DNA of 22,320 nt from Hyphomicrobiaceae bacterium. GTDB taxonomy: Bacteria; Pseudomonadota; Alphaproteobacteria; Rhizobiales; Hyphomicrobiaceae. Position numbers and translations under genes: made by a program. Below, one piece after another: positions 1-7,803 of the stretch; the stretch's first letter is position 1; every line of letters starts with the position of its first letter. The stretch spans positions 1-22,320 of the forward strand of contig JAFMSC010000013.1 in the NCBI GenBank assembly GCA_017353825.1. The letters run 5' to 3'. The notes beneath the pieces are model-generated. The model did not search any database. It saw nothing but the letters and a program-made list of their open reading frames with translations, and was not told the origin of the DNA.

Positions 1-104
1 GAAAGCTTGAATCAACGCGTTCGCTCGGGGTCGATGATTCATTCTGCCACACCCGCCAAGGCCCATAACGGTGCTACAGGCCAGAATGAGAATTGCTGGT
101 CCCC

Positions 105-998
105 TTATGTCAGCGTCGCCTTGAACAGAGCGATGGTGCGGCGCCAGGCAAGCTCGGCGGCGGCCTTGTTGTAGCGGGCGGCAGCGGTATCGTTGTTGAA
201 GGCGTGCTGGGTGCCCTCGTAGGTGTAGAGCTCGTAGCTGACACCGGCCTTGTTGAGCGCCTCGCGGTAGGCGGGGATGCCGGCGTTGATGCGGTCGTCG
301 TTGCCGGCGTAGTGCAACACGAGGCGTGCCTTGATCCGGGCTACGTCGGCGGCCGGCGGCTGCACGCCGTAGTAGGGCGCCGCGGCCAGCAGGTCCGGCC
401 CTGCAGCAACAGCCAGCGCGTTGGTGATGCCGCCGCCCCAGCAGAAGCCAGTGGCCCCGACCTTGCCGTTGCTTGCCGGGTGCGCCTTCAGGAAGCGGAC
501 GCCGGCGACGGCGTTGGCGGCAGTGCGCACCCGGTCGAGCTTGGCGATCATGTCGCGGCCCTTGTCCTCGTCGGCCGGCGTGCCGCCTTCCTGATAAAGA
601 AAATCGGGCGCGAGCTCGAGGAAACCTTCAAGCGCCATGCGCCGTGTCACGTCCTGGATGTGGAGCACGAGCCCACGGTTCTCGTGGATGATGATGACGG
701 CCGGCAGCCGCCCGGTTGCGCTGGCCGCGCGTACGAGGTAGCCCGCCATCGCGCCGCCCTCGCCGGGATAGGTGATGCGCTCGGCTTTCACCCGCGGGTC
801 GTCCGCCGGGACGAGCTGTGCGGCAGCCCTGTCGGCCTCGATCAGCGAGGTGACGGCGACGGCCGCGGTCGTGGACCCCACCAGGGCCGTCATCCTGGCG
901 AGGTAGGCGCGTCGGTCGAGTGCGATGTGCGTGTACTCATCGTAAAGGTCGATCATCTGCTGCGTGATCTGCATACGTTTGCTTATGCGTTGGCTCAT
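105..998 (-). CDS. YghX-like dienelactone hydrolase family protein with a Tat-type leader
   Basis: Alpha/beta-hydrolase of the dienelactone hydrolase family, 297 aa, expected to hydrolyse an ester or lactone. The nucleophile is Cys186 in GFCWGG, the acid is Asp234 or Asp235 in GNDDRIN, and the base is His265 in GTQHAF. His105-Glu106 (HENRG) matches the conserved Glu that primes the Cys in this family. The N-terminus (DLYDEY, then twin Arg29-Arg30 and a hydrophobic stretch to about residue 60) resembles E. coli YghX and looks like a Tat leader with a long n-region, so the enzyme is probably periplasmic (inference). I chose the ATG at 998 because AGGAG lies 8 nt upstream; a frame-compatible start at 1034 lacks this. 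It stands alone, ahead of a 348-bp gap. Family call is firm; the substrate is unknown. Confidence 0.93.
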   Translation of the reverse strand: MSQRISKRMQITQQMIDLYDEYTHIALDRRAYLARMTALVGSTTAAVAVTSLIEADRAAAQLVPADDPRVKAERITYPGEGGAMAGYLVRAASATGRLPAVIIIHENRGLVLHIQDVTRRMALEGFLELAPDFLYQEGGTPADEDKGRDMIAKLDRVRTAANAVAGVRFLKAHPASNGKVGATGFCWGGGITNALAVAAGPDLLAAAPYYGVQPPAADVARIKARLVLHYAGNDDRINAGIPAYREALNKAGVSYELYTYEGTQHAFNNDTAAARYNKAAAELAWRRTIALFKATLT

Positions 999-1346
999 GG
1001 CACTGGCTCCTGTGGACCAGACGGGTGCGACCAAAGAACGGCGATCCCTGAGCCTACCGTCGCTACCAGTGAACGACCAGCGATCGGCGCGGGCTCGAGC
1101 TGAGCATCCCTTCTCAACTCGTTATGCCGGCGCAGGCACCGAGGCCCTCGCAGCTACAGGCTGCCAATTCTTTTGATGGGCTCCCTGCAAGGGCATCCTC
1201 CAGCGGGCGCATACGATTGCCAGGAGGTATACGGGGTTCCCCGCTGCGGGGGAATGGCGACTGGCGAGCGGCAATGATCCCCTGTTCCGCCGCTCTCGTT
1301 CCATTGTCTCCGCGCGCGGCTCAGGTTTTCTATGGCGGGTGCTAGG
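999..1346. other. 348-bp gap without a convincing gene
   Basis: Both flanking genes run on the minus strand, so this should hold the promoter of the dienelactone hydrolase gene and the end of the TerB-like transcript. I see one GC hairpin (TTCCCCG/CGGGGAA type, 1237-1254, with one bulged G) about 95 nt beyond the TerB-like stop. It has no T-run, so I do not call it a terminator. Short open frames here lack recognisable motifs. The plus-strand CAGGAGG at 1221 leads only to a 7-codon frame. Confidence 0.6.
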
Positions 1347-1859
1347 CTACCCGTGCAGCAGCGTTGAGGAGAGGCGGCCGATGCCTTCGCGGACGGGGCC
1401 GAAGCGTTCGGCACTGGGGCCGGCCACGTCACGGAGCATGGCGATCACGTCCTCCTTCTCCTCAATGCTGCACTGGCGCGCGATTGGCGCCAGCAGCTGG
1501 TGCAGGCGCGAGTTGAGATCCCCGCGCAGCCGCGCCGCAAGGCGCCTGCCGCCGGTGAGGCAGGTGCGCGCGAGATCCGGACCGAGACCCACGGTGCTGG
1601 TGAGCAGCCCAAGAATGCGCCCCTCCGTCTCGGAGGTGAGTGGCCCGTCCTCGGTCGCCACCGCGTACATCATGGCCGCCACCGCGATGCGCGGATCGTT
1701 GGTGCCGGCCGACCCCCAGTCGCGTCCTGAGCGCGGCAGGTGCGGGACGCGGTTCACCAGCTGATAGGCGAACAAGGCCAAGACCATGGCGAGGAAAAAC
1801 ATCAGGAGGAAATACATGAGCCCCGGTCCCCCGTTGGATACTCTGCGCACGGCCTCCAT
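1347..1859 (-). CDS. Membrane-anchored TerB-like protein
   Basis: About 170 aa from the ATG at 1859. A single strongly hydrophobic helix (LMYFLLMFFLAMVLALFAY) lies just after the start. It is followed by an alpha-helical domain whose AAMMYAVATEDGPLTSETEG stretch fits the DG-x-h-s-x-x-E signature of the TerB/tellurite-resistance superfamily. The second DG-type loop is degenerate (AGPSAER), so metal binding at that half is doubtful. TerB-like domains are small helical, acidic, metal-binding modules often tied to membrane stress; no specific role can be read here. The start is uncertain. An in-frame ATG at 1817, directly at the membrane helix with a GGGG stretch before it, is equally credible (156 aa). 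It is divergent from glcF. Confidence 0.8.
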   Translation of the reverse strand: MEAVRRVSNGGPGLMYFLLMFFLAMVLALFAYQLVNRVPHLPRSGRDWGSAGTNDPRIAVAAMMYAVATEDGPLTSETEGRILGLLTSTVGLGPDLARTCLTGGRRLAARLRGDLNSRLHQLLAPIARQCSIEEKEDVIAMLRDVAGPSAERFGPVREGIGRLSSTLLHG

Positions 1860-1862
1860 TGA

Positions 1863-1898
1863 CACCGACAATTGTGGCAAAGGCACCGATTGTGGCAA
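1863..1898. repeat. Direct repeat CACCGA-(CA)-ATTGTGGCAA, two copies
   Basis: CACCGA then ATTGTGGCAA occurs at 1863-1880 (with CA inserted) and again at 1884-1898. The copies begin 21 bp apart, two helical turns, immediately upstream of the TerB-like start and in the divergent glcF promoter region. It could be a tandem operator. That is inference from position and spacing only. Confidence 0.4.
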
Positions 1899-1923
1899 GT
1901 CGCCCCGGCTGGCTCTCCGCTCG

Positions 1924-1938
1924 TGGGGTCAGACCCCA
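1924..1938. repeat. Palindrome TGGGGTCAGACCCCA
   Basis: Perfect 7-bp arms around a single A, in the divergent gap between the TerB-like gene and glcF. A close relative, GGGGCTCAGACCCC, occurs at 18136-18149 inside another inverted repeat. I recall GGGGTCAGACCCC-type palindromes as scattered repeats in proteobacterial genomes, so this is more likely a dispersed repeat than a gene-specific operator. Not verified. Confidence 0.45.
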
Positions 1939-2064
1939 GCCCTCGCTTGCATTCGGCGCGAGCGCCAACGCGAGGCGTCCGATCGGGTTCCGAGCCAGGG
2001 GCTCCGGAGCGTGGCCTGCCTAAAGGGATCGCCCGGCCCCGGCAAATGCGCTACGATGCTGCCC

Positions 2065-3426
2065 ATGCAGACCAACTTCGGCGCCAGCCAGCTCAAGAAT
2101 CCGCGCACCGCGGAGGTCGAGAAGATCCTGCGCAAGTGCGTCCATTGCGGCCTGTGCACCGCCACCTGTCCCACCTACGTGCTGCTGGGCGACGAACGGG
2201 ATAGCCCGCGTGGGCGCATCTACCTGATCAAGGACATGTTCGAACGCAGGCGCCATGCCACGCCGACGGTCAAGACCCACGTGGACCGCTGTCTGTCGTG
2301 CCTATCCTGTACCACCACCTGCCCCAGTGGCGTGGACTACATGCACCTTGTGGACCACGCGCGGGCGCACATCGAAGAGACCGGGCGGCGCAGCCTGAAG
2401 GAGTGGCTCTTCCGCCACCTCGTGGCCGCCGTGCTACCTCATCCCGCCCGCTTCCGCCTGGCGCTGGCGGGCGCGCGCCTCGCTCGGCCGCTGCTGCCGC
2501 TCGTGCGGCTCGTGGCGCCCAAGGAGATCGTGGCCATGCTGGAGCTCGCGCCCCTGTCGATGCCCGGTCGCGGCGCCTACGAAGGCCCTGGCACCGCCGC
2601 CACCAAGGCCGAGCGGAGAAAGCGCGTGATCCTGCTCGCGGGTTGCGCCCAGCAGGTTCTGCGGCCCGAGATCAACGATGCCTCCATCCGGCTCCTGGCG
2701 GAGCGCGGCGTGGATGTGGAGGTGGCGCCCAATGCCGGCTGCTGCGGGGCCTTGGTGCACCACATGGGGATGGAGGCCGCCGGCCACGAGATGGCGTGCC
2801 GTAACGTCGAGGCCTGGACGCGGCTTGTGGAGAGGGGTGGCGGTCCCATCGATGCCATCGTCATTAACGCCTCCGGCTGCGGCACGATGGTTAAGGACTA
2901 CGGCCACATGCTGAGGCACGATGCCAGGCATGGCGAAGCCGCAGCCAAGATCGCCGGATTGGCGCGCGACGTGACCGAGTTCCTCGCGAGCTACGACATG
3001 GGGCCGCCCAAGCGCTGGTCCTCCCTGCGCGTGGCCTATCACTCGGCGTGCTCCATGCAGCACGGCCAGCGCATCACCGAGGAGCCACGGCAATTGTTGC
3101 GCGACGCTGGATTCTCGGTGGTGGACGTGCCCGAAGGCCACCTGTGCTGCGGCTCGGCCGGCACCTATAACATTCTCCAGCCTGAGATCGCTCGCGACTT
3201 GCGCGACCGCAAAGTCTCCAACATCATGAGCATGCGCCCCGACGTCGTGGCCACCGGCAACATCGGCTGCATCGCCCAGCTGGGGCCGGCCATGGACATC
3301 CCCGTCGCCCATACTGTGGAGCTCCTCGACTGGGCCTACGGCGGCCCGGTCCCGCGCGGCCTTGAGGCCCTGGCCCGCCACGTCCACGACGTACCCGAGC
3401 CGGCGGCGCGGTACGTGATGACGTGA
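2065..3426 (+). CDS. glcF: Glycolate oxidase iron-sulfur subunit GlcF
   Basis: 453 aa, the usual GlcF length. GlcF carries electrons from the GlcD/GlcE flavoproteins, which oxidise glycolate to glyoxylate, towards the membrane chain. Two ferredoxin-type motifs bind [4Fe-4S] clusters: Cys25/28/31/35 (CVHCGLCTATC) and Cys76/79/82/86 (CLSCLSCTTTC). Two CCG domains follow (Cys194, CC226-227, Cys272; and Cys329, CC361-362), as in the heterodisulfide reductase/GlcF superfamily. The start MQTNFG matches the E. coli GlcF N-terminus, so the ATG at 2065 is preferred over 2056. The open frame runs back to 1786, but that extension is non-homologous antisense. No glcD or glcE lies beside it, and it converges on the NYN gene. 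A related lactate or other 2-hydroxyacid oxidase subunit is a less likely alternative. Confidence 0.96.
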   Translation: MQTNFGASQLKNPRTAEVEKILRKCVHCGLCTATCPTYVLLGDERDSPRGRIYLIKDMFERRRHATPTVKTHVDRCLSCLSCTTTCPSGVDYMHLVDHARAHIEETGRRSLKEWLFRHLVAAVLPHPARFRLALAGARLARPLLPLVRLVAPKEIVAMLELAPLSMPGRGAYEGPGTAATKAERRKRVILLAGCAQQVLRPEINDASIRLLAERGVDVEVAPNAGCCGALVHHMGMEAAGHEMACRNVEAWTRLVERGGGPIDAIVINASGCGTMVKDYGHMLRHDARHGEAAAKIAGLARDVTEFLASYDMGPPKRWSSLRVAYHSACSMQHGQRITEEPRQLLRDAGFSVVDVPEGHLCCGSAGTYNILQPEIARDLRDRKVSNIMSMRPDVVATGNIGCIAQLGPAMDIPVAHTVELLDWAYGGPVPRGLEALARHVHDVPEPAARYVMT

Positions 3427-3507
3427 GCTGCAGGGGAAGCCCAAGGCGTAGTGGGATCGGGGCGAAGCTGAAAATTCCGCCGAGTCCCGTATCGCGCTGG
3501 GGGGAGA

Positions 3508-3540
3508 GGGGGATTACGCTTCGTTGATCCATCCTACCCC
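3508..3540. repeat. Degenerate REP-like palindrome
   Basis: GGATTACGCTTCG, then TTGATCC and ATCCTAC, resembles the intergenic palindrome I recall from Hyphomicrobiales genomes (GGCGGATTACGCTTCG followed by CTAATCCGCCCTAC), with about five differences in 30 bases. It sits where glcF and the NYN gene converge. It runs into a CCCCACTCCC stretch (3537-3546) that contains the NYN stop codon. The identification rests on memory and was not searched. Confidence 0.5.
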
Positions 3541-4586
3541 ACTCCCTCTCGTCTTTCGCCATCTGCCCGGGTGCGGCGCTGCATTCGCCGGAAGAGGTTG
3601 GATTTGCCGAGGTCGATGCGGTGGTGGCACACGGAGCGCAGCTCGTTGGTGTGGTTGCCGAAGCCCACGTGCACCACATGCTTGCCCCGCATGTCCTGCA
3701 CGAACTCCACCGCCGGGATGAAGTCGCTGTCCTCCGTCACCAGCAGCGCCACATCGTACACCTCGAACGTGGCGTCGCCGATGAGGTCGGTGGCGATGCG
3801 CGTGTCGAGCGTCTTCTCCGGCGCGATGGGGATGCCGCCCGAGGTGTACTGCGCATTCATGAGGTGCTCCTCCTTGGGCGTGCGCCGGTAGACGGGCACG
3901 ATCACGCATCCCGTGACGTTGCGAATCTCGTGCGTTAGCTCCCACTTGTGGGCCGTGTTCTCCTCGCGCCACCGCTCGATGGTCTCCCGACGCAGGCGGA
4001 TGGGCAAAGGCAGCTTGGAGGGCGCGGTCTGTTCGTGCTGCAGCATGGTCTCGAGCAGGTCGAAGTAACCGTCCTCAAACAGCGTGCCGTAGACGTGCAT
4101 GCCGCGGTAGAGCACGGCGGCGGGCGCCTTACGCATCTTCTTCAGCCAGTCGGCCACCTCCTCCAGCAGCACCGCCGGCAGCGCGTGCCAGTCCACGTCG
4201 TGCTCCAGCGCGCGCTCGCCGCGGTGCACGATCTCATTCCAGGTGGTGATGAAGTTGGAGTGGTCGATGAAGATCTTGACCTGCGTGTGGTGGCCCGAGC
4301 GTAGGCGCCTCAGCTGCACCTTTAGCTCCTCGACGGCGGAGCCGACGCGGCGCGCGAAGGCGTCGATCTCCCCGACCTCGCGCGCCTTGCGGGTGGCAGC
4401 GGCGGACATCAGATAGACCACATCCACCTCCCCGCGGGCCGGGCGTCGCAGGGCCACAATCGCCAGCGCCAGAAGCAGGGCCACGATCGTCCCGAAGACG
4501 CCCAGTGCCCACGCCAGAGGGGCGGCCGCGAAGCCCGCCAGCAAACCTTGCGTGAGCTCGTCAAGAAGGCCGTGCCACGTCCCCAT
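3534..4586 (-). CDS. Membrane-anchored NYN-domain (LabA/DUF88-type) putative nuclease
   Basis: 350 aa. One N-terminal membrane helix (about residues 15-47) is followed by a basic linker with coiled-coil character (65-100). A PIN-like NYN domain then runs from about 103 to 335. The acidic residues expected for this metal-dependent nuclease fold are present: Asp108 in IFIDHSNF, Asp261 and Asp267 in LDTRIATDL, and Asp286/Asp288 in TEDSDF. About 150 residues lie between the first and second acidic motifs, longer than in compact NYN proteins. I start at the ATG at 4586 because GGAGGA lies 9 nt before it; the frame is open back to 4802. NYN proteins usually act on RNA, so a membrane-tethered RNase is the best guess. 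The target is unknown. The last codons fall in an intergenic repeat. Confidence 0.92.
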   Translation of the reverse strand: MGTWHGLLDELTQGLLAGFAAAPLAWALGVFGTIVALLLALAIVALRRPARGEVDVVYLMSAAATRKAREVGEIDAFARRVGSAVEELKVQLRRLRSGHHTQVKIFIDHSNFITTWNEIVHRGERALEHDVDWHALPAVLLEEVADWLKKMRKAPAAVLYRGMHVYGTLFEDGYFDLLETMLQHEQTAPSKLPLPIRLRRETIERWREENTAHKWELTHEIRNVTGCVIVPVYRRTPKEEHLMNAQYTSGGIPIAPEKTLDTRIATDLIGDATFEVYDVALLVTEDSDFIPAVEFVQDMRGKHVVHVGFGNHTNELRSVCHHRIDLGKSNLFRRMQRRTRADGERREGVG

Positions 4587-4886
4587 CGCCTGGCGTCCTC
4601 CAGATCCGACCAAAGCACCCCAGAGGACGACTGAGAGGACGCCTGTGCAGTCGAGGACCGCGCGCACAAGGCGCAAAGTCGGCGGGTGCGAAACTAGGCG
4701 CTGCCTGCCTAGGGTGCAAGATAACGGACGTGCGCAGTGCGGCGGTTTCATGGGGCGCCATGGCCGATTTGCCACGGGGGCGGACAAAGCCGCATCGCCC
4801 ATTTGCGGCCGCAGGCGCGTTCACCTAGTTTGGCGGGCACTGATCGGCGCCCATGCGGGGCGGTGGAAGCACGAGGGGGAAGCCGG
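4587..4886. promoter_or_regulatory. Divergent 300-bp promoter region, NYN gene and pagL-like gene
   Basis: Both flanking genes start here in opposite directions, so promoters for both must lie inside. I see Shine-Dalgarno sites at each edge and a small inverted repeat, GCCGCA/TGCGGC (4789-4794/4804-4809). I see no confident -35/-10 pair. Open frames in this gap look like GC-rich noise. Confidence 0.5.
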
Positions 4887-5429
4887 GTGAGGTCCGCTCT
4901 TGGCTCACTTGCGCTGACGATGTGTGTTACCGTCGCGGGGGAGGCGACAGCGCAGTCGGCGCCGTCCAGCCTGGAGCTCCGCGCGGGCGTGCTGGCGCAT
5001 GATGTGCCGGACCTGTGGGCGGGTTTCAACCTGGAGAGCGGCGTCGACATCAACGCCGAGCTGCTGTTCGGCCGAGGCCTGCCGGTGGCCGGAGGCACGA
5101 TCCGGCCGGCGCTCGGCGCCTCCATCAACACGCAGGGTTTTACCAGCCGGCTCTACTTCGATGCCCGCTGGGAAATCGAGTTCCAGCGCGCGTTCTTTCT
5201 TGGCCTGGGGCTGGGCGCTGCGGTGCACGATGGCCTGCTCGCACCCACCGAGCCCGATCGCAAGGCGCTGGGCTCGCGCGTGCTGTTCCACATTCCGCTG
5301 GAGCTGGGGCTCAGGCTCGACGCCCGCAACAGCGTGTCGGTCTATTTCGAGCACACCTCCAACGGCAACCTCGCCCGCTTCAACGAAGGCCTCGACGCCA
5401 TCGGGGTCCGCTACGGGCACCGGTTCTAG
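4887..5429 (+). CDS. PagL-type acyloxyacyl hydrolase (lipid A 3-O-deacylase family)
   Basis: 180 aa from a GTG at 4887, preceded by GAGGGGG about 7 nt upstream. A signal peptide (residues 1-22, cleavage after GEATA) is followed by alternating hydrophobic and polar segments that suggest an eight-stranded outer-membrane barrel ending in aromatic RYGHRF, the usual barrel C-terminus. The motif FEHTSNGNLARFNEGLD near the end fits the PagL active site, with His156 and Ser158 as catalytic His and Ser. The acidic partner is less clear (Glu167 or Asp170). PagL removes the 3-linked acyl chain from lipid A, remodelling the outer leaflet. It stands alone. The family call is good; activity is inferred from the HxSN motif. 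Confidence 0.92.
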   Translation: MRSALGSLALTMCVTVAGEATAQSAPSSLELRAGVLAHDVPDLWAGFNLESGVDINAELLFGRGLPVAGGTIRPALGASINTQGFTSRLYFDARWEIEFQRAFFLGLGLGAAVHDGLLAPTEPDRKALGSRVLFHIPLELGLRLDARNSVSVYFEHTSNGNLARFNEGLDAIGVRYGHRF

Positions 5430-5512
5430 GTGTCATCCTTCGACGCCGCTAACGCGCCATTCAAGAACGACGAGCCTTTACCCGCGAGCCCGCAGAGCGC
5501 CGCCCTGCGGGC

Positions 5513-6502
5513 TTACTCCGGTTTGATGCTTGCGTCCTTGACGATGGTGGCAAACTTGACGACCTCGGTCTTCACGAACTCTTCGAATTGAGCGACTGAC
5601 ATCGTCACCACCTCGGCGCCGGCGTCAACGAGGTTGCCCTTGACGTCCGGCTCCATCAGGATGCGGTTGATCTCCGTGTTGAGCCGCAGAACGATGTCGC
5701 TGGGGGTGCCGTGCGGCGCGAAGAAGCCTTGCCAGAGGCCGATATCGAAATCGGCGATTCCGCTGGCTTCGGCCACCGTCGGCACCTCAGGGGCAAAGCT
5801 GGAGCGTGTGCCCGTGGAAACCGCCAGCAGCTTTAGCTTCCCGGCCCTGACGAGGGGTACTGCGGCCGGCAGGCCGGAGAAGAAGAAGTCCACGTGCCCT
5901 CCCAGCAGATCGTTCAGGGCCGGACCGGCGCCCTTGTAGGGCACGTGCGCCAGGTTGGTCCTGGTCCTGAGCTTCAGGACCTCGCCGGCGAAATGTCCCG
6001 GCGTACCGGCGCCGGCCGATGCGAACGACAGGCCCCCCCCGGCCGCTGCCGCCTTCAGCATCTCGGCGACGGTCGAGTAAGGGGTATTGCCGGGCGCGAC
6101 CAGGGCGAGCGGCACGATCGTCGCCAGCGCTACCGGCTGCAAATCCTTCTCAGGATCGTAGCCGGCGGCCTTGTTCCAATGCGGCGTGATGGAGATCTCG
6201 CCGGTCTGGCCCACAAGCAGGGTGTGTCCGTCGGGAGGAGAGGCAATGACACTGCGCGTGGCGATGGCCCCGCCGGCACCGGCCCGGTTCTCCACGACCA
6301 CCGACTGGCCGAGCGCACGAGCCAGCTTGTCGGAGACGACGCGGGCGACGAGGTCGCCGGTGCCGCCCGGTGCGTAGGCGACGACGAGGGTGATCGTCCG
6401 GCTGGGAAACGTGTCCGCCGCCGCGGGCGCGGCAAACCCGCTCGCGATCCACGCCGCCAGCCCTGCCGCAAACGTGGCGCACACCGCGGAAAGCGACTTC
6501 AT
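5513..6502 (-). CDS. Bug-family tripartite tricarboxylate transporter substrate-binding protein
   Basis: 329 aa periplasmic solute-binding protein (TctC/Bug family). The signal peptide ends near AAPAAA before DTFPSR. The mature start (TFPSRTITLVVAYAPGGTGD) and the PYKGAGPALNDLLGGHVDFFF stretch are typical. The Bug fold binds carboxylated or aromatic-acid ligands by its two PGG/AGTPGH loops. I start at the ATG at 6502, 8 nt after GGGAGGAG, rather than the GTG at 6508. No membrane partners TctA/TctB are nearby, so it is an orphan receptor, common in Bug-rich genomes. It is divergent from an amidohydrolase gene across 113 bp that holds a possible LacI-type operator, suggesting shared control and that its ligand relates to that enzyme's pathway (inference). 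Confidence 0.97.
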   Translation of the reverse strand: MKSLSAVCATFAAGLAAWIASGFAAPAAADTFPSRTITLVVAYAPGGTGDLVARVVSDKLARALGQSVVVENRAGAGGAIATRSVIASPPDGHTLLVGQTGEISITPHWNKAAGYDPEKDLQPVALATIVPLALVAPGNTPYSTVAEMLKAAAAGGGLSFASAGAGTPGHFAGEVLKLRTRTNLAHVPYKGAGPALNDLLGGHVDFFFSGLPAAVPLVRAGKLKLLAVSTGTRSSFAPEVPTVAEASGIADFDIGLWQGFFAPHGTPSDIVLRLNTEINRILMEPDVKGNLVDAGAEVVTMSVAQFEEFVKTEVVKFATIVKDASIKPE

Positions 6503-6528
6503 ACGCACTACTCCTCCCTATCTCGGTT

Positions 6529-6542
6529 GGCAAGCGTTTGCC
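6529..6542. promoter_or_regulatory. Possible LacI-family operator GGCAAGCGTTTGCC
   Basis: Fourteen bases with 12 matching symmetrically about a central CG. They resemble LacI/GalR-family operators such as the PurR box (GCAAACGTTTGC). The site lies in the divergent gap between the Bug receptor gene (start 6502) and the amidohydrolase gene (start 6616), where a repressor could control both. No LacI-family gene is in the window. Supported by sequence form and position only. Confidence 0.45.
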
Positions 6543-6615
6543 TCCCCTCGTCATGCGCGGGGTTCGTGCTATCGTAGCCCTTATCCTGTCGCGGTGCCAC
6601 GGAGAAGCCCGCCCA

Positions 6616-7656
6616 ATGTCGAACGCGCCGTCCCCCTATTATCTGCCGATCCGCGCAGAGTGGCTCTCTCGGCGCACGGAATCCATCATCGAGCCGGACC
6701 TGCCGATCGTCGATCCGCACCACCATCTCTGGGATGGCTCGCGCCGGCGCTATCTCTTGGATGAGCTGCGCGTCGACACCGGCAGCGGGCACAACATCCT
6801 CGCCACCGTATTCGTCGAGGCGCGCTCGATGCACCGCGCCTCGGGCCCGGCCGAAATGCGCCCCGTAGGCGAGACCGAGTTTGCCAACGGCGTGGCGGCC
6901 ATGAGCGCGAGTGGCATCTATGGCAACACCTGGCATTGCGCCGGCATCGTCGGGCACGCCGATCTTACGCTCGGCAGCCGGGTGGAGCCGGTTCTGGAGG
7001 CGCACCTGCGGGCCGGCGGCTCCCGTTTCCGGGGCATCCGCCACATCACGGCCTGGGACGCCGACTATTCGGTGCGCAATCCGGCCTACAACCCACCCAA
7101 GGGGCTGATGGGCGACGCCGCCTTCCGTGAAGGGTTTGCCGTGCTTGGCCGCCTCGGCCTTAGCTTTGATGCCTGGCTATTCCACCCCCAGATCGACGAG
7201 TTAACTGATCTTGCGCGTGCGTTCCCCGAGGTCGGCATCGTCCTCGACCATGTCGGAGGCCCGATCGGCATTGGCGCCTATGCCGGCAAGCGCGAGGAGG
7301 TGTTTCCCGTCTGGGCGGCGTCGATGAGGCGGCTGGCGGGCTGCCCCAACGTGTACGTCAAGTTGGGCGGGCTCGGCATGCGGCTCGGTGGCTTCGGCTT
7401 TTGCGATGCGCCCGAGCCGCCGTCGTCGCAGGCGCTGGCGGCCGCATGGCGCCCCTACGTTGAGACCTCTATCGAGGCGTTCGGGCCGGCGCGCGCCATG
7501 TTCGAGAGCAACTTCCCCGTCGACAAGGGTTCCTACAGCTATGCGGTGTTCTGGAACGCCTGCAAGCGCCTGGCCCACGCTGCCAGCGACGCCGAGAAGG
7601 CCCAGCTGTTCAGCGGCACAGCCGCGCGGTTCTACCGGCTTCAGTTGCAAGCCTGA
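6616..7656 (+). CDS. COG3618-type amidohydrolase (pyrone-dicarboxylate lactonase-like)
   Basis: 346 aa TIM-barrel metal-dependent hydrolase. DPHHHLWD (His35-His37) carries the strand-1 HxH metal motif. His190 (FHPQ), His212 (LDHVGG) and Asp303 (ESNFPVDK) complete the expected active site. The family includes 2-pyrone-4,6-dicarboxylate lactonase and sugar-lactone hydrolases. The ESNFPVDK variant, with Asn between Glu and Phe, is common in the uncharacterised members. The ATG at 6616 has CGGAGAAG upstream; the frame runs back to 6538 without a better site. It is divergent from the Bug receptor gene and convergent with the Rieske oxygenase gene. Probably a ring-opening or lactone-hydrolysis step in catabolism of an aromatic or uronate-like acid. 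The exact substrate cannot be read. Confidence 0.96.
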   Translation: MSNAPSPYYLPIRAEWLSRRTESIIEPDLPIVDPHHHLWDGSRRRYLLDELRVDTGSGHNILATVFVEARSMHRASGPAEMRPVGETEFANGVAAMSASGIYGNTWHCAGIVGHADLTLGSRVEPVLEAHLRAGGSRFRGIRHITAWDADYSVRNPAYNPPKGLMGDAAFREGFAVLGRLGLSFDAWLFHPQIDELTDLARAFPEVGIVLDHVGGPIGIGAYAGKREEVFPVWAASMRRLAGCPNVYVKLGGLGMRLGGFGFCDAPEPPSSQALAAAWRPYVETSIEAFGPARAMFESNFPVDKGSYSYAVFWNACKRLAHAASDAEKAQLFSGTAARFYRLQLQA

Positions 7657-7803
7657 CGCCGTCGGTGAAACGGCTCATGCGCATTTGCTCCAGCCCTGGC
7701 TGGGACGCGGGCACCAGCGAGTTCATCCGTGGCTTAGGACGTGGGGTTGGTGCCACCATACCCGTTCTACGACCTTGCTTTGCCGCCTCCCGCAACGAGG
7801 TAG

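Noticed and set aside
39..89. TCATTCTG/CAGAATGA inverted repeat downstream of the dienelactone hydrolase gene
   Set aside because: 8-bp arms with a 35-nt loop and no T-run; weak as a terminator.
1786..2064. N-terminal extension of the glcF frame
   Set aside because: It is antisense to the TerB-like gene, has no homology to GlcF, and the GlcF N-terminus is recognisable at 2065.
2434..3444. Long minus-strand frame opposite glcF
   Set aside because: A typical GC-rich shadow of a well-supported gene.
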